Assembly (NCBI RefSeq): GCF_003258605.2
Contig: NZ_CP031264.1
Coordinates: 372,001 to 436,000 of the forward strand
Length of the DNA stretch: 64,000 nucleotides
Direction: 5' to 3'
Source: Peterkaempfera bronchialis
GTDB taxonomy: Bacteria; Actinomycetota; Actinomycetes; Streptomycetales; Streptomycetaceae
Within the stretch, counting starts at the first letter, position 1. Each line of letters opens with the position of its first letter. The notes below the pieces were generated by a model that was not told the origin of the DNA, searched no databases, and was given only the letters and a program-made list of their open reading frames with translations. Below are positions 33,548 to 41,557 of the stretch, piece after piece. A program made the translations under genes and the position numbers.

Positions 33548-35641
33548 GTGATCCGGCCCGCCCGCGCTCGCTCCGTGCCCTGGTCCGCCGCGCTGCGGCA
33601 GTCCGTACGGTCGGGGCTGCGGCTGGAGCGGGCGGTGAACTCGCCGACGGAGGCGGCGCGCGGTGCGGTCGGCGTGGCGGCGGTGCTCTTCCCCGCGCTG
33701 GCGGTCGGCTCCCCGGCCACCGCGACCTCGGCGGCGCTGGGCGCCTTCATCGCGGGCACCGCGACCTTCCAGCGCAGCTTCCGGCCCCGCCCGACCCTGG
33801 CACTGGGCGCGGCGGCCGCCCTGGGGGCGAGCACCTTCACCGGCTTCGCCGCCCTGACGGTGCCGGGCCTCTTCACGGTGGTGCTGGGCTGCTGGGCGTT
33901 CCTGGCCGGGCTGGCCTGGGCGTTCGGCCCGACGGCGGGGGTGGTCGCCGCCACCAGCGTGTCGGTGATGCTGGTGGTGGTGCAGCTGCCGGTGGGCCTG
34001 TTCGGGGCGCTGGTGCACGCCGGGGTCATCGCGCTCGCCGGGCTGGTCCAGGCCGTACTGATCATGATCTGGCCGGTGCGGCCATGGGGTGCGCAGCGGG
34101 ACGCCCTGGCGGACGCATACGCCTCGGTGGCCGACTACGCCCGGCGGCTGCGGCACGACCCGGTGGCACCGTTCGACGCGGCGCCGCTGATGGTGGCCCG
34201 GACCGCCGCACAGCTGACGCGGCGGCAGGCCCGGCGCCGTCCGCAGGAGCTGCACGGCCTGCGCGGACTGGCCGAGCGGATGCTTCCGCTGATGGCGGCG
34301 CTCGCCGATCCCCGGGTCGGCGCCGCCGCCGAGGGACCGGAGCGGGACCGGGCCCGGGAGATGCTGGCCGCGGCGGCGCAGATGCTCGACGCGCTGGCGC
34401 GGGCGGTGCGCCGTGGCGAGCGGCTGCGGGTGCCGCCCGGCGTGGCGGGGGTGCTGGCGGCGCCGTCGGGCGGCCCCGCCTTGCAGGGCGCCGCCCGGCG
34501 GGCCGGGTCGCGGCTGGCGGCGCTGCTGGGCGAGGCGGCGGACGCGGTGGACTCCCCCGGCAACGGCGGCGGCGGGTATCTGCTGCAACCGAGCGGGCTG
34601 GACATGGTGCGGGCGGCGGTGCACACCGTGCGCTCCCGGCTGCACTGGTCGTCGCCGGTGCTGCGGCACGCCGTGCGGCTGGCGGCGACCGTGGTGGTGG
34701 CGGACCTGGCGGGGCGGCTGCTCGGCATCCCGCACAGCTACTGGGCGGCGCTGACGGCGGCGGTGGTACTGCGCCCGGACTTCGCGCAGACCTTCAGCCG
34801 GGGGGTGGCCCGGGTCGCCGGCACGGTGGCGGGGGTGGCCGCGGCGACCGGGGTGGCGGCGGTGTCGCACCCCGGTCCGTGGGCGTGTGCGGTGCTGGCG
34901 GTGGCGTTCGTCGCGGCGATGTACCTGACGATGCGTTCCGGGTTCGCGGCGGCGAGCGTCTTTGTGTCGGGGTATGTGGTCTTCCTGCTGGCCATGTCGG
35001 GGACCTCGCTGGAGTCGACGGTGCGGTCCCGGGTGGAGCTGACGCTGCTGGGCGGGGCGCTCGCCATGGTGGCGTACGTGGCGTTCCCGGCCTGGGAGAC
35101 GGTGCGGCTGCCCGACCGGCTGGCGGAGCTGACGGCGGCGTGCGGGCGGTATGCCGGGGCGGGGGTGCGGGCCTTCGGCGACCCGGCCGGCTGCGACGGG
35201 AGCGGGGTGCGCTCCGCGCTGCTGGCGGTGCGGGAGGCCCGGACCGCGCTGGCGGCTGCGGAGCAGCGGGCGGCGGTGGAGCCGGTGCGGCAGCGGGGGC
35301 TCGGGGCGGAGCGGCTGTCGCGCGCCGAGCGGGCCCTGGTCGCGCTCGGCCGGGTGGCCATGCTGCTGGAGGCCCATCGGCCGGACCGCTCGGCGCCGCC
35401 GGTGCCGGGGGCTGTGGAGTTCGCGGGGGCGCTGGAGGCGACGGCGGCGGAGGCGGCGGCGGCCGTACGGGCGGGGCAGCCGCTGGCGGTGGGCGGTCTG
35501 CGCGAGGCGTACGAGGCATGGCAGCAGCAGTCGCAGGAGCGGGACGGGGAGCCGGGCGGCCAGCGGGAGGCGCTGGTGCACGCCGGCGGCCGACTGGCCG
35601 TGGAGGCCATGGAGGAACTGGCAGCAGCCCTGGAAGGCTGA
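33548..35641 (+). CDS. FUSC-family (aromatic acid exporter-like) membrane protein
   Basis: 697 residues from GTG 33548. Two blocks of membrane helices (about residues 35-175 and 375-500) with soluble regions after each, the plan of FUSC/YccS/AaeB-type transporters. Second-block landmarks: LRHAVRLAATVVVADLAGRL, HSYWAALTAAVVLRPDFAQT, FSRGVARVAGTVAGV and RSGFAAASVFVSGYVVFLLA. These proteins are thought to export aromatic acids or other amphiphiles. The C-terminal codons (REAYEAWQQQSQERDG) have been duplicated downstream as decayed repeats (35648-36060). Confidence 0.88.
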   Translation: MIRPARARSVPWSAALRQSVRSGLRLERAVNSPTEAARGAVGVAAVLFPALAVGSPATATSAALGAFIAGTATFQRSFRPRPTLALGAAAALGASTFTGFAALTVPGLFTVVLGCWAFLAGLAWAFGPTAGVVAATSVSVMLVVVQLPVGLFGALVHAGVIALAGLVQAVLIMIWPVRPWGAQRDALADAYASVADYARRLRHDPVAPFDAAPLMVARTAAQLTRRQARRRPQELHGLRGLAERMLPLMAALADPRVGAAAEGPERDRAREMLAAAAQMLDALARAVRRGERLRVPPGVAGVLAAPSGGPALQGAARRAGSRLAALLGEAADAVDSPGNGGGGYLLQPSGLDMVRAAVHTVRSRLHWSSPVLRHAVRLAATVVVADLAGRLLGIPHSYWAALTAAVVLRPDFAQTFSRGVARVAGTVAGVAAATGVAAVSHPGPWACAVLAVAFVAAMYLTMRSGFAAASVFVSGYVVFLLAMSGTSLESTVRSRVELTLLGGALAMVAYVAFPAWETVRLPDRLAELTAACGRYAGAGVRAFGDPAGCDGSGVRSALLAVREARTALAAAEQRAAVEPVRQRGLGAERLSRAERALVALGRVAMLLEAHRPDRSAPPVPGAVEFAGALEATAAEAAAAVRAGQPLAVGGLREAYEAWQQQSQERDGEPGGQREALVHAGGRLAVEAMEELAAALEG

Positions 35642-35647
35642 GCCGCT

Positions 35648-36060
35648 CCCCGTACGGGGCAGTCGCAGGAACCAAGCGGCCGGGGAAAGCGCTGGGCGGC
35701 GGCCGGCGGCGGTGGACGGCCCGCACGAGACGTACGAGACACGGCAACGGCAGTCACGCGAACCGGACGGGGAACCAGCCAGCCCCGCAGGAGGCCCTAC
35801 GGGCGGGACGGCCGATGGCGGAGGGCGGTCTTGCACAAGGCGTACGAGGCACGGCAACGGCAGTGACAGGAACCGAGCGGCCTGGGAAGGCGCTGGGCGG
35901 CGGTGGGCGATCCGCACGAGACGTACAAGGCCTAGCAACGGCAGTCACGCGTACCGGACGGGGAACCAGCCAGCCCCGCAGGAGGCCCTACAGGCGGGAC
36001 GGCCGATGGCGCGGAGACGTACAAGGCACGGCAACGGCAGTCACGGAAACCGGGCCGGGC
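35648..36060. repeat. Decayed tandem repeats derived from the FUSC gene 3' end
   Basis: A core resembling the FUSC codons for AYEAWQQQS (GTACGAGGCATGGCAGCAGC) recurs at 35731, 35841, 35922 and 36018 (position of CGTAC), with a further partial copy near 35655. Spacing alternates 110/81 bp, making a composite unit of 191 bp; the block GGGGAACCAGCCAGCCCCGC is identical in two units 191 bp apart. Frames are broken by stops, so these are non-coding relics of repeated unequal duplication. Confidence 0.7.
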
Positions 36061-36136
36061 GACTTGGCGGCGGAGGCCAGGGAGGGCCCTGGGAAGCCGG
36101 GTAGCGCGCGGTGGGTGCGGGGTCCACGGTGGAGGG

Positions 36137-36535
36137 GTGAGCGATGAGGCCCGCCCGCACGCCGCGCCGCCCGGATGGCCCCCGCCGGTGCCGCCGCCGG
36201 GCGCGGAGGGCTGGGAGCGGGAGGCGCAGCGTTGGCTGTGGGAGCTGCTGCCGGTCGCGTACCGCCGCTACGAGCTGCTGCATCGGCAGCCGGTGCTGCT
36301 GGCCCGGCAGGTGCTGCTCCAGGTGGAGGCGGAGCTGGTGGCGCTGCGCAAGGGCTACCGGTCGGCCCGGGTGGACCTGGCGGGGCTGGAGATGGAGCCG
36401 GCCGTGGTGGAGGAGGCGCTGCGGCTCTACGCGGCGGAGAGCGACCGGCTGCATGAGTTGGCCCGCCAGGCGCGGACGGTGACGGACGCCCTGGTGCACG
36501 GCGCCGCGCAGCCCGGGCCGGGTGGCCCGGGCTAG
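36137..36535 (+). CDS. Unknown protein, LHRQP family (member 3)
   Basis: 132 residues from GTG 36137. Core: GWEREAQRWLWELLPVAYRR, YELLHRQPVLLARQVLLQVE, AELVALRKGYRSARVDLAGL and LARQARTVTDALVHG. It aligns over its full length with the protein at 23241-23636 and has the same start context (GGAGG one base from GTG). Predicted helical and soluble. It stands alone between the repeat tract and the convergent acyl-CoA dehydrogenase. Function unknown. Confidence 0.75.
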   Translation: MSDEARPHAAPPGWPPPVPPPGAEGWEREAQRWLWELLPVAYRRYELLHRQPVLLARQVLLQVEAELVALRKGYRSARVDLAGLEMEPAVVEEALRLYAAESDRLHELARQARTVTDALVHGAAQPGPGGPG

Positions 36536-36547
36536 GGGGCGGGCCGG

Positions 36548-37786
36548 TCAGCGGATGGGCAGCCCGGAGAGGGTGCGGGCGATGACCAGCCGCTGGATCT
36601 CCGAGGTGCCCTCGAAGATCGTGTAGATGGCGGCGTCGCGGTGCATCCGCTCCACCGGGTACTCGCGGGTGAAGCCGTTGCCGCCGAGGATCTGCATGGC
36701 CTGGGCGGTGACCCACTTGGCGGTCTCGCCCGCGTAGAGCTTGGACATCGAGCCCTCGGCGGCGGTGAAGGGCCTGTTGTTGGCGGCCATCCAGGAGGCC
36801 CGCCACACCAGCAGCCGGGCGGCGTCGATCCGGGTGCGCATGTCGGCGAGGGTGAAGGCGATGCCCTGGTTGTCGATGATGGGGCGGCCGAACTGCACGC
36901 GGGTCCTGGCGTAGTCCAGGGCGACCTCGTACGCGGCGCGGGCGATGCCCACAGCCTGGGCGCCGACGGCGGGGCGGGACGCCTCGAAGGTGGCCATGGC
37001 CGCGTTCCTCCCCCGCTGCCCGGCGTCGCCGCGAGACTCGGCGGCGGCGCGCTCGCGGGCCCGGGCGAGGCGTTCCTCCAGCTTCTCGCGACCGCCGAGC
37101 AGGCAGTGGCCGGGCACCCGGACGCCGTCCAGGACGACCTCCGCGGTGTGCGAGGCGCGGATGCCGTGCTTCCTGAACTTCTGGCCCTGGCTGAGGCCCG
37201 GGGTGTTCGGCGGGATCACCAGGGATGCCTGGCCTCGGGCGCCCAGGGCGGGGTCGACGGTGGCGACCACGACATGGACGCCGGCGATGCCGCCGTTGGT
37301 GGCCCAGGTCTTGGTGCCGTCGATCACCCACTCGTCCTTGGCCTCGTCGTACACGGCGCGGGTGCGCATCGCGGAGACGTCGGAGCCGGCGTCGGGCTCG
37401 GAGGAGCAGAAGGCGGCGACCTTGACGTCGTCGGGGGTGCCGAACATCTGCGGGACCCAGGTGCCGATCTGCTCATCGGTGCCGTTGGCGAGGACGCTGA
37501 CGGCGGCGAGGGTGGTGCCGACCAGGGAGAGGCCGATGCCGGCGTCGCCCCAGAAGAGTTCCTCCATGGCGATCGGGATGCCCAGGCCGGAGGGGTCGGC
37601 GTACTGCTGAGCGTAGAAGTCCAGCGAGTAGATGCCGAGCCTGGCGGCCTCCTGGATGACCGGCCAGGGGGTCTCCTCGCGCTCGTCCCACTCGGCCGCC
37701 GCCGGCCGGATGACCTCGGCTGCGAAGCCGTGCAGCCAGTCGCGGACGGTGACCTGGTCGTCGTCGAGTTCGAGCGTGAAGGCCAT
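36548..37786 (-). CDS. Acyl-CoA dehydrogenase
   Basis: 412-residue flavoprotein of fatty-acid or branched-chain acyl-CoA oxidation. The three domains are present: N-terminal helices, the FAD-binding beta domain (AAFCSSEPDAGSDVSAMRTR and WVIDGTKTWATNGG), and the C-terminal helical domain with RVQFGRPIIDNQGI, QILGGNGFTREYPVER and the terminal YTIFEGTSEIQRLVIAR. The catalytic Glu is probably that of IFEGTSE. Ribosome binding site GGAGAG before ATG 37786. Divergent from a TetR gene with a palindromic operator between them, the usual layout for regulated fatty-acid genes. Confidence 0.94.
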   Translation of the reverse strand: MAFTLELDDDQVTVRDWLHGFAAEVIRPAAAEWDEREETPWPVIQEAARLGIYSLDFYAQQYADPSGLGIPIAMEELFWGDAGIGLSLVGTTLAAVSVLANGTDEQIGTWVPQMFGTPDDVKVAAFCSSEPDAGSDVSAMRTRAVYDEAKDEWVIDGTKTWATNGGIAGVHVVVATVDPALGARGQASLVIPPNTPGLSQGQKFRKHGIRASHTAEVVLDGVRVPGHCLLGGREKLEERLARARERAAAESRGDAGQRGRNAAMATFEASRPAVGAQAVGIARAAYEVALDYARTRVQFGRPIIDNQGIAFTLADMRTRIDAARLLVWRASWMAANNRPFTAAEGSMSKLYAGETAKWVTAQAMQILGGNGFTREYPVERMHRDAAIYTIFEGTSEIQRLVIARTLSGLPIR

Positions 37787-37818
37787 CAATCTCTCCGGTG
37801 GAATCCGAGCGCCGTGGT

Positions 37819-37833
37819 GTTACCTCGGGTAAC
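37819..37833. promoter_or_regulatory. TetR-type operator between acyl-CoA dehydrogenase and TetR genes
   Basis: GTTACC-TCG-GGTAAC, a perfect 15-bp palindrome; a further half site TGTTACCGG occurs near 37848-37856. It is centred between the divergent starts (37786 and 37872), so one dimer could control both. Confidence 0.7.
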
Positions 37834-37871
37834 CTCGGACGCAGTCTGTTACCGGTCAGTAGGAGATGTCA

Positions 37872-38531
37872 ATGGCGAGCGGCGCGGGCGGAGCGGCCGA
37901 GGGGCGCAGAGAGCAGTTGCTGGATGCCGCCGACCGGGTGATCCGCCGGGACGGCCCCGGGGCCAGCATGAACGCCATCGCGGCCGAGGCCGGGATCACC
38001 AAGCCCATCCTCTACCGGCACTTCGCCGACAAGCACGGCCTCTACCAGGCGCTGGCGGAGCGCCATATGGCCGGGCTGCTGGCCTCCGTACGGGCCGCGC
38101 TGGCGCTGCCGCTGGAGCGGCGGGACCTGGTGGAGGCGGTGCTCGACACCTATCTGGCCGCCATCGAGGCCCGGCCGCAGGTCTACCGGTTCCTCACCCA
38201 CCCCGAGGCGGGCGACGGGCTGGGGCCGGGCGGTCCGCTGGCACCCGCGCTCCAGCGGATCGCGGACGAGATCGCCGATGCCGTCCGGCTCCAGGTCGAT
38301 CTGGGGGCGGAGGCCGGGCTGCTGTCCGAGACGTGGGGGCGCGGCATCACCGGGATGGTGCTGGCCACCGGCGACTGGTGGCTTGAGCAGCGGCCCTGCT
38401 CGCGGGAGGAGATGGTCCGGGCGCTGGCCGACCTGCTCTGGGGCCGGCTGGCGGCGGCGGGGAGCCGCCCGGTCGCGGCCTCGGACGTACGGACCGGGTC
38501 GGACCCGGCTCAGCCGGGCCCGACGCCCTGA
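37872..38531 (+). CDS. TetR-family transcriptional regulator
   Basis: 219 residues. N-terminal HTH (REQLLDAADRVIRRDGPGAS, then IAAEAGITKPILYRHFADK), followed by a helical ligand domain with LVEAVLDTYLAAIEARPQVY. ATG 37872 is preferred: AGGAG is 6 nt upstream, whereas the in-frame ATG at 37866 abuts it. Probably represses the divergent acyl-CoA dehydrogenase and itself through the GTTACC palindrome, with an acyl-CoA as inducer. Its 3' end overlaps the convergent sigma factor gene by 22 bp. Confidence 0.92.
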   Translation: MASGAGGAAEGRREQLLDAADRVIRRDGPGASMNAIAAEAGITKPILYRHFADKHGLYQALAERHMAGLLASVRAALALPLERRDLVEAVLDTYLAAIEARPQVYRFLTHPEAGDGLGPGGPLAPALQRIADEIADAVRLQVDLGAEAGLLSETWGRGITGMVLATGDWWLEQRPCSREEMVRALADLLWGRLAAAGSRPVAASDVRTGSDPAQPGPTP

Positions 38532-39118
38532 CCGACCAGCACCGCGCGCACCTTGCCCATGGCCAGGCGGATGCGCGTCTTGGCCGTGCCCAGCGGGATC
38601 CGCTCCGACTCCGAGACCTCCCGGGCGGTCATCCGGTAGAGGCCCGCCATCACCAGCGCCCGCCGCTGCTCATGCGGCAGCGCGGCGACGGCGGCCCGGC
38701 AGAGCCGGGCGGACTCCCTGGCCAGCGCCTGCTCCTCAGAACTCTCCGTCAGGCTGTCCCCGAGCACCGCCAGCACCTCCGGGTCCACCGGCACGGACCA
38801 GCGGCGGGAGCGGACGATGTCCACCGCCAGGTTGTGCGCGATGACATTGATCCAGCGGCGTACGCTCCCCCGGCGCGGGTCGTAGCCGTGTGCATGCCGC
38901 AGTGCCTGCTCGAAGGTCTGCTGCACCACGTCCTCGGCCAGCGGCGGGTTGTGCAGTACGGAAGCCGCTGCGCCCCAGATCCCGGCGCGGAAGCGGCGTA
39001 CGAAGACGGCGGCGATCTCGGGGTCGCGGGCTGCCAGCCCTGCCAGCAGTGCCTCATCCGACAGGTTCTCCGCTGCGGCGGCGGCCACGTACCGGGACGC
39101 TGTGCTCTCCGACGACAC
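38510..39118 (-). CDS. RNA polymerase ECF-type sigma factor
   Basis: 202 residues from GTG 39118 (ribosome binding site GAGGAG). Region 2: FVRRFRAGIWGAAASVLHN, PLAEDVVQQTFEQALRHAHG, RRWINVIAHNLAVDIVRSRR; region 4: LPHEQRRALVMAGLYRMTAR, IPLGTAKTRIRLAMGKVR. No region 1 or 3. No anti-sigma gene is adjacent: downstream is the convergent TetR. Upstream and divergent is the 30-residue peptide gene followed by an ABC exporter. Its target promoters are not evident in the window. Confidence 0.9.
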   Translation of the reverse strand: MSSESTASRYVAAAAAENLSDEALLAGLAARDPEIAAVFVRRFRAGIWGAAASVLHNPPLAEDVVQQTFEQALRHAHGYDPRRGSVRRWINVIAHNLAVDIVRSRRWSVPVDPEVLAVLGDSLTESSEEQALARESARLCRAAVAALPHEQRRALVMAGLYRMTAREVSESERIPLGTAKTRIRLAMGKVRAVLVGQGVGPG

Positions 39119-39224
39119 GGGCGACTCCTCGGTTCGGCGGGGATCCGAAATCCAGCCCCAACAAACGTGCCATGACGGATCAAATCGGGCAAATCCCTTT
39201 CGACCCTTCCGCCGTACATACTCC

Positions 39225-39238
39225 GGAGGTTCACCTCC
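39225..39238 (+). promoter_or_regulatory. Palindrome upstream of the small peptide gene
   Basis: GGAGGT-TC-ACCTCC, a 14-bp perfect inverted repeat 27 bp before the ATG of the 30-residue peptide gene. It could be an operator, or a leader hairpin masking a ribosome-binding-like sequence. Confidence 0.4.
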
Positions 39239-39264
39239 ACTGAGCCGTAGAAGGGAGGTCCACC

Positions 39265-39357
39265 ATGAGCGTCTTCGCGCTGTTCGGCGGCAACCACGGT
39301 CCCGGCAGGCGGCACCACCGGCGCCACCGCAGGCACCACCGTCGGTACCGCTACTAG
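39265..39357 (+). CDS. 30-residue His/Arg-rich peptide
   Basis: ATG 39265 is preceded by a strong ribosome binding site (AAGGGAGG, 6 nt). The peptide is MSVFALFGGNHGPGRRHHRR followed by HRRHHRRYRY: a short hydrophobic start then an almost pure Arg/His tail, very basic. A strong terminator follows 30 bp later, so it forms a complete transcription unit. The next gene is an ABC exporter. Possible roles: nucleic-acid or metal binding, an exported cationic peptide, or a leader peptide. No family recognised. Confidence 0.65.
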   Translation: MSVFALFGGNHGPGRRHHRRHRRHHRRYRY

Positions 39358-39386
39358 GCACAACCCACACACAAGATCCTCACTGC

Positions 39387-39419
39387 GAGGGTCGGCGGTC
39401 ACTCCGCCGACCCTCGCTC
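39387..39419 (+). terminator. Terminator after the small peptide gene
   Basis: Perfect 14-bp stem (GCGAGGGTCGGCGG / CCGCCGACCCTCGC), 5-nt loop, 29 bp upstream of the ABC exporter start. Could act as a full terminator or as an attenuator allowing some read-through into the exporter. Confidence 0.8.
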
Positions 39420-39447
39420 CAGGTGGCAGACGTGCCAGGAGGCGCAG

Positions 39448-41223
39448 ATGGCGGAGGAGCCGCTCCGGATCGCCGACGACATCGCCGACGACGACGACCG
39501 GAGTCCGGTGGAGCTGGCGCCTGCGGTGCCCGCCCGCGAGGTCTTCCGCCGGTTCTGGCCGTGGGTGCGCCCCGACCGGCGCTGGCTGCCGGTGAGCACC
39601 GCCCTGATGGTCGCCGGGTCGGCCGGTGAGGTGGCCTCGGTGTGGCTCTTCAAGAACCTCATCGACGACGTCCTGGTACCCCGGCGCTTCGGGGCCTTCT
39701 GGCCGCTGGCCGGAGCCATGGTCGGCACCGCCCTACTCTCGGCGCTGCTCACCTTCCTCGGCCAGTACAGCGCCACCCGGGTCGCCGAGCGCTTTCTGCT
39801 GCGGCTGCGGACCGAGGTCGTCTCCCATCTGCACACCCTTCCGCCCGACACCCTGCGGCGGCGCTGGCACGGCGATGTGGTGGCGCGGCTGACCACCGAC
39901 ATCGACCAGATCGAGCAGTTGGTGGCCTCCGGGGTGATCGAGGCCGCATCGGCACTGATCAGCCTGGTCTTCTTCGCGGGCGCCGCGTTCTACCTCAGCT
40001 GGCCGCTGGCGCTGGCGGCCTTCGCCGCCGCCCCGGTCTTCTGGTTCACCGCCCGCCGCTTCGGGGCGCGCATCCAGCAGCTCTCCCGCGAGGCCCGCCG
40101 CTGCGAGGGCGGGGTCACCGCCGTGGTGGAGGAGAGCCTCGCCAACTCCGACCTCGCGCATGCGTACAACCAGCAGGACCGCGAGGTGGAGCGGGTCCGG
40201 CGGGAAGGCCGGTCGCTGCTGCGCGCCGAACTCGCCACGGCCCGGGTCGCCCACGCCTATCCGCCGCTGCTCAATGTGGTCGAAGTCATCGGCGGGCTCA
40301 TGGTGGTGGGCCTCGGCGCCTTCGAGCTGACCCGCGACGCGCTCACCCTCGGCGGGCTGCTCGCCTTCGCCGCGTTCCTCGCCCAGCTCTTCGAGCCCGC
40401 GCAGCAGCTCTCCGGGCTGGCCACCGTGATCGGCTCCGCCGGGGCCGGCGCCGAGCGGGTGATGGAGCTGCTGGCGACCGAGTCGCCCATCCGGGACCGG
40501 CCCGGCGCCCGCGACCTGGAGGCGGTCCAGGGCAGGCTGAGCTGCCAGGACATCCGGGTCAGCTACCCGGGCCGGCACGACCGGCCCGCCCTGCGCAGCG
40601 TCACCTTCGACGTGGAACCGGGGCAGGTCCTCGCCGTGATGGGGCCCAGCGGCGCGGGCAAGTCGACCCTGGCCAAGCTGCTGGTCCGGTTCATGGACCC
40701 GGATCCGGAGACGGGCGCCATCCGGCTGGACGGGGTCGACCTCAGGGACGTCACAGCGGCCTCCGTACGGAACGCCGTCACCCTGCTCCCCCAGGATCCG
40801 CACCTCTTCCACGCCTCGGTCCGCGACAACATCGCCTACGGCAGGCCGGAGGCGACCGAGAGCGAGGTGCGCCAGGCCGCCGTGGACGCCGACGCGCATG
40901 ACTTCATCAGCGCGCTCCCCCACGGCTACCAGACCGTGCTGGGCGAGGACGGGCTCCAGCTCTCCGGCGGCCAGGGCCGCCGGATCGCCATCGCCCGCGC
41001 CTTCCTACGGGCGACGCCGGTGCTGGTCCTCGACGAACCCACCGCCGGGCTGGACGCACCGGCCGCCCGGCGGGTACTGGACCCGCTGCGCCGTCTGATG
41101 GCAGGGCGCACCACCGTGCTGATCACCCATGACCAGGCGCTCGCCCGGCAGGCCGACCTGGTCTGCCGCCTCTCGGCGGACGGCGTCGGCCGCTGCGAGC
41201 ACCCCGAGGGGTGCTCCGTCTGA
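39448..41223 (+). CDS. ABC exporter, fused permease-ATPase half-transporter
   Basis: 591 residues. N-terminal type IV exporter membrane domain (about residues 45-325, six helices, with LRTEVVSHLHTLPPDTLRRR coupling region), then a nucleotide-binding domain: Walker A GPSGAGKSTLAK, Q-loop LLPQDPHLF, signature LSGGQGRRIAIARA, Walker B VLVLDEPTAG, H-loop LITHD. No peptidase domain at the N-terminus, so it is not a bacteriocin-type processing exporter. It probably works as a homodimer exporting lipid, drug or peptide. Ribosome binding site AGGAGG. It follows the 30-residue peptide gene, separated by a terminator. Confidence 0.93.
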   Translation: MAEEPLRIADDIADDDDRSPVELAPAVPAREVFRRFWPWVRPDRRWLPVSTALMVAGSAGEVASVWLFKNLIDDVLVPRRFGAFWPLAGAMVGTALLSALLTFLGQYSATRVAERFLLRLRTEVVSHLHTLPPDTLRRRWHGDVVARLTTDIDQIEQLVASGVIEAASALISLVFFAGAAFYLSWPLALAAFAAAPVFWFTARRFGARIQQLSREARRCEGGVTAVVEESLANSDLAHAYNQQDREVERVRREGRSLLRAELATARVAHAYPPLLNVVEVIGGLMVVGLGAFELTRDALTLGGLLAFAAFLAQLFEPAQQLSGLATVIGSAGAGAERVMELLATESPIRDRPGARDLEAVQGRLSCQDIRVSYPGRHDRPALRSVTFDVEPGQVLAVMGPSGAGKSTLAKLLVRFMDPDPETGAIRLDGVDLRDVTAASVRNAVTLLPQDPHLFHASVRDNIAYGRPEATESEVRQAAVDADAHDFISALPHGYQTVLGEDGLQLSGGQGRRIAIARAFLRATPVLVLDEPTAGLDAPAARRVLDPLRRLMAGRTTVLITHDQALARQADLVCRLSADGVGRCEHPEGCSV

Positions 41224-41474
41224 ACTCCGGGCCGATACCGGCCGGGACGCCCTCGCCACCCGTTCGGGCCCGACTGCCCGGCTGCCGGTCGGCCGCTGCG
41301 GCCTGGTGTGGCCTGGGCGGAGACCGCCCATGACGCCGCACCGCGCGGCCCCGGCGGCGGGCCCCTCGGACGCACGCACGGGGGGCAATGGGCGTACCGG
41401 CGCTGGCGCGCGGCCCCGGGTTGGGCGAGGATCGCAAGCATGAGGCGGCGGTCACGGTGATCGGGGCAGCGGTG

Positions 41475-41510
41475 GGTGTACACCGGCACGCCCGGCGGGC
41501 GGTGTACGCC
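41475..41510 (+). promoter_or_regulatory. Repeated GGTGTACACC-type sites upstream of the phosphatase gene
   Basis: A perfect 10-bp palindrome GGTGTACACC (41475-41484) and a near copy GGTGTACGCC (41501-41510), 26 bp apart, just upstream of GTG 41558. The remaining intergenic sequence (41224-41474) shows no other recognisable element. Confidence 0.45.
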
Positions 41511-41557
41511 CCGGGCAGCAGGCCGCCCGCAGCCAGGCGGACGGGCGGCGCGGCCCC

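Noticed and set aside
35642-36136. Continuous frame through the repeat tract considered as an extension of the FUSC protein
   Set aside because: The FUSC frame ends in a stop at 35641; the open frame through the repeats is a different one and has no domain content.
39225-39238. GGAGGT-TC-ACCTCC considered as a second ribosome binding site for an upstream start
   Set aside because: No start codon follows at a suitable distance in frame; the AAGGGAGG nearer the ATG explains translation.
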